Shown here piece by piece: positions 35,061-44,200 of a stretch of DNA of 64,000 nucleotides (position 1 is the first letter of the stretch; each line of letters opens with the position of its first letter). This DNA is from an uncultured Bacteroidales bacterium. GTDB taxonomy: Bacteria; Bacteroidota; Bacteroidia; Bacteroidales; Bacteroidaceae. The DNA lies in the NCBI GenBank assembly GCA_902781515.1, contig CACZJU010000006.1, positions 1 to 64,000 on the forward strand. The letters run 5' to 3'. Below the pieces are notes generated by a model, which was given only the letters and a program-made list of their open reading frames with translations, was not told the DNA's origin and ran no database searches. The position numbers and the translations under genes were made by a program.

Positions 35061-36485
35061 ATGAAAAAGATTCTATTTCTGGCCGCGCTGTTCTTTGCGA
35101 CAGTAGGCTCCGTAGAGGCAAAAGGCTTACCTGCGAACAATGAGAAGAAGTATCTCATGAATGGCAATTTATCAACCACACCATCTTGGGTCTTTGAAAA
35201 GCTTAAACCCATGACAGAGAACGAGGGTTGGGACATGGTTGCCACCAAATCACAGACATGGAATGACGGCAGCACTTGGACTTGGAAACATTATGAATCC
35301 TCGAATCAAGCTGTACGAACACTATACCAAGACAACGGAGACTTCATAACCATCTTAGAGAGAGAAGATGGAAACTACGAACAGATGGGAATTCCCACTG
35401 GTTACAATGGTGCCCGACCCATGGGGCCGGTGCGGATAACTCTTGATGATGGTTCTGTATTCGAAGCCATTTGTCCATCGGAAGAAACTTATGGTATGGG
35501 ATTCAGATGCCTTTTCCGTTATAGATTTACCAATGGAACCATCGTCTTTGGGTGGACACAATTCTTTGATCTTAAAAGTGGAATCTTCTGCTATGAAAAA
35601 GAAAGACAAGGATTAATAAAAGAAATTAAAAAGGCAGAGTTTGAAGTAAGAGAAGGTGGTGATGACCAATGTAAATATCTATATGTGACATTGCCCGAGG
35701 ACAGCACTAAGTGCTACAAAATGAACACATATATGTTCCAGAAAAGCAATAAGACCTATTATCTTACAGATACAGGCTGGCCCCATACCATCAAGCAAGA
35801 AGTCGATGGCGTACAATTCTATTGTCTGGATTCGGACACCATCACAAGCATTAAGGACAATGTAGTTACATATGCCAATGGCGACCAGTTGACATACACC
35901 CGCATCCGCGGACTCGGCCGATTCAACCAACTTGGAATAGGAGAGGATGTGACCACTGTGACGGGTTCCATACACCGAATGGGAGGCGTGCTGAAGGTAA
36001 ACATGATGAACGGTAGGCTCCGTTGCCGACTGACCTTACCCAATGGTGACTACTTCACGGGCACATTCAAGGAGCAGTATGCTCCCGACCGATTTGATGA
36101 CAACCTACTGATGTACACTACACTCACACCTTACAACGGTATATGGAACCGAGGTGGACAAACAGAGCAAATCACAAAGGGAATGAGCAAGGCTGACTAC
36201 GACAGAGCAGAAGCCAATAAACAAGCCATGGCAGACGCAGCCAAAAAGGCCAAATATGACAAGCTTTGTGCCCAATTTGGCAAGAAATATGTCGATGCCG
36301 CCTACGACTGCAAGATCATCATAGGTATGCCTGAAGAACTCTTTACTACCTTCTTCAAAACCTCACTGGATTATCAGTCTGCCTATGCGAAAAGATATTG
36401 TCTAAGTAATGCCCTCGAAGCCTTTGCTGCCAATGCCAGAGTGGTTTGGGTAAGCGGTGGTAGAGTGACGGATATCATTTGGTAA
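35061..36485 (+). CDS. Secreted protein with MORN-like segments, unknown function
   Basis: 474 aa with signal peptide (MKKILFLAALFFATVGSVEA). The body is beta-rich with recurrent '(N)G(D/S)...' hairpins: 'YQDNGDFITILEREDGNYEQMG', 'LDDGSVFEAICP', 'YANGDQLTYTRI', 'LPNGDYFTGTFKEQ'. The last resembles a MORN repeat (x-Y-x-G-x-F). A charged, coiled helical stretch lies near residues 375-412 ('MSKADYDRAEANKQAMADAAKKAKYDKLC'), and the final 60 residues are a separate small domain ('IIGMPEELFTTFF...WVSGGRVTDIIW'). I do not recognise a family for the whole. Own promoter, strong terminator behind it. An exported structural or binding protein is the safest guess. Confidence 0.5.
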   Translation: MKKILFLAALFFATVGSVEAKGLPANNEKKYLMNGNLSTTPSWVFEKLKPMTENEGWDMVATKSQTWNDGSTWTWKHYESSNQAVRTLYQDNGDFITILEREDGNYEQMGIPTGYNGARPMGPVRITLDDGSVFEAICPSEETYGMGFRCLFRYRFTNGTIVFGWTQFFDLKSGIFCYEKERQGLIKEIKKAEFEVREGGDDQCKYLYVTLPEDSTKCYKMNTYMFQKSNKTYYLTDTGWPHTIKQEVDGVQFYCLDSDTITSIKDNVVTYANGDQLTYTRIRGLGRFNQLGIGEDVTTVTGSIHRMGGVLKVNMMNGRLRCRLTLPNGDYFTGTFKEQYAPDRFDDNLLMYTTLTPYNGIWNRGGQTEQITKGMSKADYDRAEANKQAMADAAKKAKYDKLCAQFGKKYVDAAYDCKIIIGMPEELFTTFFKTSLDYQSAYAKRYCLSNALEAFAANARVVWVSGGRVTDIIW

Positions 36486-36552
36486 CCTCATTACATCAAT
36501 AGTAACGAGCGTCAAAGACTACCGCAAGTGATTCTATCCTTAACGCAAAGCG

Positions 36553-36591
36553 AATGCCGACGTACATTCTGGTGATATGTACGTCGGCATT
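36553..36591 (+). terminator. Strong hairpin terminator
   Basis: AATGCCGACGTACAT (36553-36567), nine-base loop, ATGTACGTCGGCATT (36577-36591): a perfect 15-pair stem followed by TATTTATAT, 67 bp behind the gene ending at 36485. Confidence 0.8.
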
Positions 36592-36631
36592 TATTTATAT
36601 GCATTACAGGAATTTTGTTTGGAGCTGATTT

Positions 36632-36752
36632 ATCTTCCGTAGCTGAGCAAATTATTGACAGTATGTGAGTTAAGTGCGGAAGATGTTTTATCTACATCTT
36701 ACGCACATTATCTATCGGTGTATTAGCGACTTAACCATCAAATACGGAAGAT
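36632..36752. other. Three-stem nested inverted repeats, candidate structured RNA
   Basis: In the 327-bp gap between convergent genes. Outer stem ATCTTCCGTA (36632-36641) with TACGGAAGAT (36743-36752), perfect. Middle stem GTTAAGT (36669-36675) with ACTTAAC (36729-36735), perfect. Inner stem GCGGAAGATGT (36676-36686) with ACATCTTACGC (36694-36704), one mismatch, directly stacked on the middle stem. The rest of the gap holds the terminator at 36553 and nothing else I recognise. Confidence 0.5.
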
Positions 36753-36812
36753 GACGCCCAAAAACAAAAATTACGGTTGTTACATCCCCATATTTGAATA
36801 GCGGCGAACAGT

Positions 36813-38951
36813 CTATAGTCCTATTTCCTTTATCAGGCGGTCGGCTTTGCCCCAACGGTCGATGAGGTAGAGAACGAAGCGTATGTCAACACCGATGCAG
36901 CGCTGTAGGTCGGGATTGAAGGTGATGTCACCTGACATAGCCTCCCAGTTTCCATCAAAAGCCAGACCTATTAACTCACCTTTACCGTTGAACATAGGCG
37001 AACCGGAGTTTCCTCCAGTAATATCGTTATTGGAGAGGAAACAGAGATGGAGGTCGCCGTCCTTGGCATCGGCATAGCGTCCGAAGTCACGCTGCTTAAG
37101 CAGACTGATGATACTCTCCTCCAGCTTGTAGTCCTCTATCTCGTCCTGTTTGGCAGCCTTGTCGAGCAGGCTCTGCGCATTAGTGAAATAGTCGTAGTGC
37201 TGACCACCTGCTGTGTAGTCTTGAATGAATCCGTAGGAAAGACGCTGCGTGAAGTTGGCATCGCTGTAGTGCGGATTTTCCTGGTCACGCTCCAAGATAG
37301 CCTGCGTCAGCAGATGCTCGTTGTAGTTGATAGTCTGACGGTCAGCACGAATACGGTTCACCAATTCTGTCTGGAAGTCACGAATGCTCTCATAGAACTG
37401 TTTCAGATTTCCATCAAGTTTCAGTTCTTCATCCTTTTCTGGGAGCTGGACAGGCGCTGTTGAGAACAGGGCACGGGCATAAGCTTTTGCATTACCCTTG
37501 AAACGCTCGTCTATATCCTTATATATATTAGGAAGGAACTCCGGCTTCACCTGCTTACGGTAATTATCCAACAGGACAGCCATCGTCTCCTCATCCACTC
37601 GTGCATCATAGTCCTTGTAGAAGGCCTGCAGTTGTTCGCGAGTAAGGGCAATCTCCGTTGAATCCATGTCCGCAGGCTTCGAGGCAAGGATGGCAGCCAC
37701 CCTACGCAGTTCAATGCCTCGCAGGAAGGTCTCGGAGAAGAATCCATAGGCACGTATTGTCTCGAAACGATTGGCATACGCCTTCTCCAGTTCGTTGAAC
37801 ATAGAGCCGAAGCGAGCCTTCAGTCCTTTGTCGGCAGAGTACCAACGACGGATGTCTTTTTCCAGTTTCTGCTTCTGTCCTATCACGTTCAGTTCCTTCA
37901 CAGCCTTGTTCATGCCGATAGAGTTCTTCCAATAGTTAGCCGACGAAGCAAACTTCGATGCATATTTAATGGCAATGGCACGGTCGCTGTCCATCCAGCG
38001 TTTCCACACCTCCTGCTTCTTTCCTCGCACATCAATCATCGACACATTAGTACCATCCACTCTCTCACGAATACCATAACTGCTGAGGTAACGGTCTGTG
38101 CTTCCAGGATAGCCCACTGTCATGCAGTAATCGCCAGGCTGGAAACCCTTGAGACTCACCTTCGCATACCGCTTTGCCTTCAGGGGCACATTATCCTTAG
38201 AATACTCAGCAGGCTTACCGTCAGCATCGGCATAGATGCGGAACACGCTGAAGTCGCATGTCTGACGAGGCCACATCCAGTTATCCGTATCACCGCCGAA
38301 CTTACCCAGCGTCTGCGTGGGAGTAAATACGAGACGAATATCATTATACACCGTATAGATAGAGGCATAATAGGCGTTTCCAGTGTAATACGACTTCACC
38401 AGACAGTATTTACCAGGATTAGCCGCAGTATATTCCTTCTCCACTGCCGTCATCACCGAATCCAGATTCTCCGCATTCAACAGTTTCCGCTCCTTGTCGG
38501 GATTTGCCTTGTAAATCTCGTTCATAGCACTCATCACACGCTCCGTGCACTCTTCCGTACGGTCGAGGAAACGCACGAAGAAACCATCCACTGGTCGTTC
38601 CTCCTCATAGGACTTCGCAGCAAATCCGTTTTTCAGGATATCGTCCTCTGGAGTCGAAAGTTTCTGTATGCCTCCGAAACCGCAGTGATGATTAGTGAAC
38701 ACCAGTCCCTCTGGACTTACCACCACGCCCGAACAGAAGTCGCAGAAGTCCACAACACAATCCTTCAGGCTCTCACCATCGGGATTATAGAGTTGCTGAG
38801 GCGTAAGCTCAAGGCCCAGCTTCTTCATCACTTTAGCCGTCTTCTGGTCTATGCTATTCAGCATCCACATACCCTCGTCGGCTTTTAAAATTGAGAATTG
38901 ACTATTGAAAATTGAAAATTGCAACAGCAGTAATAAGACTATTCGTTTCAT
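36813..38951 (-). CDS. S46 family dipeptidyl-peptidase, DPP7 type
   Basis: 712 aa from ATG 38951, which starts a hydrophobic signal sequence; an ATG at 38981 adds ten residues without need. Periplasmic or secreted serine exopeptidase that removes dipeptides from N-termini for amino-acid fermentation. Triad seen in chymotrypsin-like context: His in 'TNHHCGFGG' (about residue 86), Asp in 'GDTDNWMWPR' (about 217), Ser in 'GGNSGSPMFNGKGEL' (about 647). Eighteen residues after the Ser the sequence reads F-D-G-N-W-E; Gly there is the DPP7 state (DPP11 has Arg), implying hydrophobic rather than acidic P1. Residues ~10-22 of the signal peptide (QFSIFNSQFSILK) come from an AT-rich dispersed repeat. 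Confidence 0.92.
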   Translation of the reverse strand: MKRIVLLLLLQFSIFNSQFSILKADEGMWMLNSIDQKTAKVMKKLGLELTPQQLYNPDGESLKDCVVDFCDFCSGVVVSPEGLVFTNHHCGFGGIQKLSTPEDDILKNGFAAKSYEEERPVDGFFVRFLDRTEECTERVMSAMNEIYKANPDKERKLLNAENLDSVMTAVEKEYTAANPGKYCLVKSYYTGNAYYASIYTVYNDIRLVFTPTQTLGKFGGDTDNWMWPRQTCDFSVFRIYADADGKPAEYSKDNVPLKAKRYAKVSLKGFQPGDYCMTVGYPGSTDRYLSSYGIRERVDGTNVSMIDVRGKKQEVWKRWMDSDRAIAIKYASKFASSANYWKNSIGMNKAVKELNVIGQKQKLEKDIRRWYSADKGLKARFGSMFNELEKAYANRFETIRAYGFFSETFLRGIELRRVAAILASKPADMDSTEIALTREQLQAFYKDYDARVDEETMAVLLDNYRKQVKPEFLPNIYKDIDERFKGNAKAYARALFSTAPVQLPEKDEELKLDGNLKQFYESIRDFQTELVNRIRADRQTINYNEHLLTQAILERDQENPHYSDANFTQRLSYGFIQDYTAGGQHYDYFTNAQSLLDKAAKQDEIEDYKLEESIISLLKQRDFGRYADAKDGDLHLCFLSNNDITGGNSGSPMFNGKGELIGLAFDGNWEAMSGDITFNPDLQRCIGVDIRFVLYLIDRWGKADRLIKEIGL
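38884..38926 (-). repeat. AT-rich repeat encoding part of a signal peptide
   Basis: On the minus strand units such as CAATTTTCAATTTTCAATA and CAATTCTCAATTTT repeat in frame and encode QFSIFNSQFSIL, the hydrophobic core end of the S46 peptidase signal peptide. The same kind of repeat is intergenic elsewhere. Confidence 0.65.
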
Positions 38952-39038
38952 ATTTTTATTAGAAGTTAAAGGACGATACATTTACTCCTTTTTATTTATT
39001 ATTTAATATTTATTATTTATTATTTTTTCTTCCCTTAT

Positions 39039-39647
39039 TTATATTTCTTCCGCCGACACTAAGCCATGAGTTACGGCATAGATGGTAAGCGAGGACACAC
39101 TGCGGAGGTGCAGTTTGTCGCATATGTTCTTGCGATGAGAGATTACTGTTGGCAAGGAGATGCAGAGACGGTCGGCAATCTCCTTGTTGATGAATCCCCT
39201 GACAACCAGTGACAGCACTTCTGCCTCGCGTGGTGAGAGAACCGATTCCGTATTCTCAGTAAAATGGGGGGCATGAGGACGTTGTTGCTGATTGCCGTGA
39301 GCGTGCTGGAACAAGGTGAGGATGCTTTTCAGCAAATCGTGCTCCAACTGTGATGTATTCAGTGTATGGAAGTGCTCGAACTGACGGCCTGCTATGGGTT
39401 GGGACGTCAGCACTATGGTTTGTTTCTGTCGTGCAAGGAAGAAGTCGGCATGTGCAATGAGTACCTGTGACGATACGAAGAAATGGAAGAATTGTACCGT
39501 TCCATCGGATGACTCCTCTTCTTGCAATAAGGCTTCGAGCGAGGAGAATGTGCTCACGTCAGCCATAGGCACCATATCGCTGATGATGCTCTTCAGCCCT
39601 GTGGCTTCCAGTGTGTTCTGGTCTATTATTGCTATTCGTGGAATCAT
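39039..39647 (-). CDS. LuxR/NarL-type response-regulator-like transcription factor
   Basis: 202 aa. The C-terminal ~62 residues are a clear LuxR helix-turn-helix: 'VLSPREAEVLSLVVRGFINKEIADRLCISLPTVISHRKNICDKL', with the E-V-L-x-L-V and T-V-x-x-H-x-x-x-I signature. The N-terminal ~110 residues begin like a receiver domain ('RIAIIDQNTLEATGLKSII') but the middle ('FFHFFVSSQVLIAH') lacks the phospho-acceptor Asp, and the acidic pair is reduced to one Asp. It is therefore probably not controlled by a usual histidine kinase. Separated by 74 bp of AT-rich repeat from the sugar kinase gene. Targets unknown. Confidence 0.85.
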   Translation of the reverse strand: MIPRIAIIDQNTLEATGLKSIISDMVPMADVSTFSSLEALLQEEESSDGTVQFFHFFVSSQVLIAHADFFLARQKQTIVLTSQPIAGRQFEHFHTLNTSQLEHDLLKSILTLFQHAHGNQQQRPHAPHFTENTESVLSPREAEVLSLVVRGFINKEIADRLCISLPTVISHRKNICDKLHLRSVSSLTIYAVTHGLVSAEEI

Positions 39648-39721
39648 TTTTCGGTTATTGAGGTTTAAAAGTTTAAGGGTTTAATAGTTTAAGGGCGGTA
39701 GCCTAAAGCCATTCTTAACTT

Positions 39722-40654
39722 TTAACTCCTAATTCTTAATTTTTTACTAAAGTCGTGACTAATGAAGTTATCGGTGCTCTGACAGGCCTGTCCTGCAAAG
39801 GCGGTGGCATAGTCGATAAGGCGTTGCCAACCTTCGCGACTGAGAGTCTGCAACTGTTCGCGGCTAATGTTCTCATGCATCAGTCCGTAGATGAAACCAG
39901 CATTGAAGTTGTCGCCGGCTCCTACCGTGCTAACCACATTGTCAACCTTGGGAGCTTGGAAGTCGAAGGCATCTGATGGAGTGCAGATGGTTATGGTGTC
40001 GGCTCCTGCCGTGCAGATGAACAGAGGACAGTATTTACTGATGTGATGTTTGTAGATGTCTCTGGCATCACGACTTTGGTACATCACCTCGAAGTCGTCG
40101 GCAGAACCTCGGACTATAGTGCTTTCGCGGAAGTTCTGGTGTATGGAAGGCAGCAGAGCCTCCAGCTCATGGGCGTGACTGCGACGGAAGTTGAGGTCGT
40201 AGTAGAGAATGGCTCCTGACCTGTTGGCTGCCTCAAGGGTGGGGGCTACCTGTGGACGCATACCCTCACAAATGGCATAGTATGAACCGAACAGCAGTAC
40301 GTCGTCCTTCTGGAAATCGGGTACAGGCCAGTCCTTGTGTGCTCGTGGAGTCTCCTTGTAGAACTGATATGTGGCATCACCGTTCTCGTCGAGGAAAGCC
40401 AGCGATATAGCACTCTTTTCTCCTTCGCGGACTTCAAAATCATCGATGGATACGCCGTTTTCTTTCAGGAAAACCTGAGTCTGCAGTCCTACACGGTCGT
40501 TACCTGTATATCCAATGAATCGGCAGGGAAGACCTGTGCGTCCTATGGAGATTATGGAGTTGAAGCAACTGCCTCCAGGCACGGCAGCCACGGGCTGTCC
40601 ATGCTTAAACAATATGTCCATGATGGTCTCGCCCATCCCGGTTATTCTGCGCAT
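39722..40654 (-). CDS. PfkB-family carbohydrate kinase, fructokinase-like
   Basis: 310 aa from ATG 40654; 16 further codons upstream are the promoter element and are not used. N-terminal 'MRRITGMGETIMDILF' and 'AVPGGSCFNSIISIGRTGLP' carry the substrate-binding GG and N-x-x-x-x-x-x-x-G blocks. The C-terminal signature 'STVGAGDNFNAGFIYGL' near residues 248-264 holds the catalytic Asp of the G-A-G-D motif. Sugar specificity is open: fructose is likeliest by family size and sequence, but 2-keto-3-deoxygluconate or ribose kinases share these motifs. It has a consensus promoter inside a palindromic element shared with ruvB. Confidence 0.85.
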   Translation of the reverse strand: MRRITGMGETIMDILFKHGQPVAAVPGGSCFNSIISIGRTGLPCRFIGYTGNDRVGLQTQVFLKENGVSIDDFEVREGEKSAISLAFLDENGDATYQFYKETPRAHKDWPVPDFQKDDVLLFGSYYAICEGMRPQVAPTLEAANRSGAILYYDLNFRRSHAHELEALLPSIHQNFRESTIVRGSADDFEVMYQSRDARDIYKHHISKYCPLFICTAGADTITICTPSDAFDFQAPKVDNVVSTVGAGDNFNAGFIYGLMHENISREQLQTLSREGWQRLIDYATAFAGQACQSTDNFISHDFSKKLRIRS

Positions 40655-40671
40655 AACAAATGATTTTACTG

Positions 40672-40734
40672 CAAAGATACGATTAAGTGAGCGAAATGCC
40701 AAATATATTTGAGCATTTCCGAGCGTGAGTATCT
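40672..40734 (-). promoter_or_regulatory. Promoter within palindromic element shared with ruvB
   Basis: Minus strand TTTG (complement of 40700-40703), 20-bp spacer, TATCTTTG (complement of 40672-40679). Upstream, CTCGGAAATGCTCAAA and ATTTGGCATTTCGCTC match the ruvB element with few changes. GAAATGC and GCATTTC arms flank CAAATATATTTG, making a near-perfect hairpin that covers the -33 box. Confidence 0.8.
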
Positions 40735-40826
40735 AAGACTGCAGGTCAAAGATATTCTTTTCAGGTTTTTCACTTCATAGTATTTACTATGTAAATACAC
40801 GACAATACAAGAGAATGTAAAGTGTA

Positions 40827-40910
40827 TTCCCCAACGTGGGACGAGCGTTCCCCGACGCAGAACGTTTGTTCCCCGACGAGAAACGAACGTTCTCCGTCGA
40901 GGATTGTTGT
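40827..40910 (+). repeat. Four 21-bp tandem repeats
   Basis: Units at 40827-40847, 40848-40868, 40869-40889 and 40890-40910 share TTCCCC(A/G)ACG followed by a variable half with ACG; the fourth is degenerate (TTCTCCGTCG). The 520-bp gap before the rhamnosidase gene also has an eight-pair inverted repeat GCTCTATA (40957-40964) / TATAGAGC (41005-41012) and no gene. Confidence 0.7.
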
Positions 40911-41149
40911 ATGCTTCGAGAACCTTCGCCTTTTATGCCTTGGCGTTAGCTCTTATGCTCTATAGCCTTTGGGCTTTTGCACTACGGAGCCTTTGGCGTT
41001 GCTTTATAGAGCGTGCACCACGGCGTCATATTGTATGCGTATTTTGTTCTATAGATATTTTCTTGTCATTCCTCATTCGTTTATCACAATTAATTCGTAT
41101 ATAAGTGAAAATGTTCAGCATGGAATACAGTTTTTTATAAAATAATCTG

Positions 41150-41180
41150 TTTGCCATGCAAAACATTTTGTGTAGATTTG
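41150..41180 (+). promoter_or_regulatory. Promoter of the rhamnosidase gene
   Basis: TTTG (41150-41153), 19-bp spacer, TAGATTTG (41173-41180); leader of about 40 nt to ATG 41225. Confidence 0.7.
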
Positions 41181-41224
41181 TAGCGAATAAATATAAAATC
41201 TCGACTTCATAAACGACTAAGAAC

Positions 41225-44200
41225 ATGAAGGATTTGAAAGGAACGAAACTTTGGCTGAGCGCATTGCTTCTGCTCGCCTCACTGACGTGCAAGGCCACCC
41301 TAACGCTCACGCATTTGCGCGTAAATGACCTAACCGCCCCCATGGGCATCGACACCCAGACACCCACCTTCAGCTGGCAGGTGGAGGGTGCAGGGCGCGG
41401 ATTCATTCAGCAGTCGTACAGCATCAGCGTGACCGATGCCGAAGGCAACGTGGCCTGGCGTTCGGGCGATGTGGAAAGTCCATGCCAGAGCGGCATTGCC
41501 TACGAGGGCACACCGCTCAAGAGCTGCACAGCCTACAAGTGGACAGTCACGACCCGTGGGCAGCACGGCGAAGAGGCCACGGCCACAGCAGATTTTGAGA
41601 CGGCATTCATGAAGGCTTCGGAGTGGACGGCACAATGGATAGGCAAAAACCAAAAGGCACAAGCGGCCAAGTACGAGGTTGTACTGGACGAACCTGTCAC
41701 TTGCCGCTACGTCCGCCTGACCGCCAAGGCGGCAGGTCTGAGAGCTTCGACGGATGCCGGTTTCTCCTTCGTTCAACTGGACGAGGTGGAAATCTTTGCA
41801 GACGACGAGAACATAGCCCGCACGGCCACCTTCTCAGCCTCCAGCAACTGGTCGCTTCCCCAATATGGATGGGACCTTTCGTACGTAAATGACGGACTCA
41901 TCAAGGACGGTTCGCGCAACGGATGGACGACACAGCAGAACGTCTCGACGGGTGTCACACTCACAGCCGACCTGGGATCCGCACGGACCATCACGCGCAT
42001 TGTGCTCTATCCCCGACAGAACGACCATGCCGTGGGCGACGAGAACCACGTGGCCAACTTCCCTTCGTCGTTCACGCTGGGCAGTTCTGCCGACGGACGT
42101 TCGTTCAGCACGTTCTATACAGCTACCGATATTGAGCCTCCAACCTACTACAGTGCCAACACGCGTATTCCCTACTACCACAAATCGTTCCAACTGGCCG
42201 ACGGGAAGACCGTCCGCCGTGCTCGCATCTATGCTTCGGCTCTGGGCGTGTTCACCATGCAGGTGAACGGTCAGGCCGTGACGGACGCCGTCTTGGAACC
42301 TGGTGAGAGCGAATACGAAAAGACCATACTCTATTCGACCTACGACGTGACCCGGCTCCTGCACCCCGGAGCCCAGAACGCCATTACGGCTCGCGTGGCA
42401 GGCGGCATCTACAACGTAGAGCCGCTGACTGGACGTTTCTCCAAGGGGGAGGTGACAAACCACGGTGAACCAGCCCTGCTGGCCGAACTGCTGGTGGAAT
42501 ATACCGATGGCACGCAAGAGCGCATCGTGACGGACGGCACATGGCTGACAGCTCCCAGTCCTACGCTGGGCAGCAACTGGTGGGGAGGAGAGGACTATGA
42601 CAATTCATATTCTGACGAATTACTATCCAACACGGATGCAGAGGGTTGGCAGACGGTGAGCATCGTCACACCTCACTTCACTTCGCCTCACAGCGGTGTG
42701 AGCGGTTTCGGTACACTGCGCAGCCGCATGTACGAACCACTGCGCGTCGTGGAAGAGTGGCCCGCCGTCAACGTCAAGACCATCCGGAGTGGAGGCTACA
42801 CCCTGCGGATGGTGGACTTCGGGCGCAACTTTGCCGGGCAGTATCGTTTCCGCCTGAAGGGACGTGCCGGGCAGACCATCAGCCTACGCTGCGGCGAGAG
42901 CCTCAACCCCGACGGTTCCATCTACATGGAGAACTTTTACACGGGACCGGCTGAAACCTACGACCAGTACACCTTCCGAGGCAGCGAAGAGGGTGAGACG
43001 TGGGGGCCGGAGTTCATGTATCACGGATTCCGTTACCTCCAGATTATCGGCCTTGACGAAGAGCCACGCCCTGAGGACTTCACAGCCCTGCGCATCCGCT
43101 CAGACGTGGAGAACATCGGTTCCGTCTCTACGTCCAATCCGCTCATCAACGACATCCACGTCATCTGCCGCGACGCCATCGCCTCGCAACTCTACAACAG
43201 CATCACCGACTGCCCCCACCGCGAGAAATTGGGCTGGCTTGACGTGCCCAACGAGATGTACACGTCGCTCAACATGAACTTCCAAATGCAGTCGTTCTAT
43301 AAGAAGGTTGTCCTCGACTGTTTCGATGCCCAGCAGTCCGACGGCCACGTACCCAGCGTAGCACCCTACTATATGAACGTCTATGGCAACGATGTGAACT
43401 GGGGCGGAGCGGCCATCCTCGTACCCTATCGCAACTGGCGCTACTACGGCGACCCATCGCTCATGCAGCAGTATTATCCCCAGATGCGCAAGCTCATCAA
43501 CCACTATACGGCCAACACGACAAACTATATTATCAACAACTCGTTTAGCGTCCTCAGCGACTGGGGACAAGAGACGGCCGGCGTATCACCCATGGTGCCC
43601 ACAGAGTTCACCGAGACCACGACCTATTACTACCTGCTGCTCGCAATGGCCGAGATGGCCACCGAACTGGGAAAGACCACTGACGCCACTTCCTACACGA
43701 ACCGCGCTACCAACGTCAAACGAGCCTTCAACCAACGTTTCTACAACAGTACCACGGCCACTTACACCAGCGTGAACGGTGGTGGAGGCCGACAGAGCGA
43801 GCAGGCCATGCCGCTTTACTATGGACTGGTGCCCGAGGGCGACGAACAGCGCGTGGCCGACGTCCTGGCCAAGCGCGTCCTCACCGACGGCTACAAAATC
43901 AAGACGGGAGAGATTGCTCTGAAGCCAGTGTTCATGTCGCTGGCCCAGTACGGACACAACGACGTTGTATGGCAGATGGCAAACCAGACCGACTGCCCCA
44001 GCTATGGCTATTGGGTGCGCCAAGGCTACACCACCACACCCGAATATTGGGACGTGGGAGCCTTCTCGCAAAACCACTGCATGATGGACCACATCGAGGA
44101 ATGGTTCTACACTCAACTGGCTGGCATACAGAACACGGGCACAGCCTTCCAGACCTTCCGACTGCATCCCTATCTGCCCGACGACCTCAACAGTCTTGAC

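Noticed and set aside
36813-38951. DPP11 (Asp/Glu-specific) assignment
   Set aside because: The key residue after the catalytic Ser is Gly (F-D-G-N-W-E), the DPP7 state.
40827-40910. Possible CRISPR array
   Set aside because: Repeats abut without spacers, are degenerate and only 21 bp; no cas genes in the window. The arrays at 3331 and 50527 fail for the same reasons.
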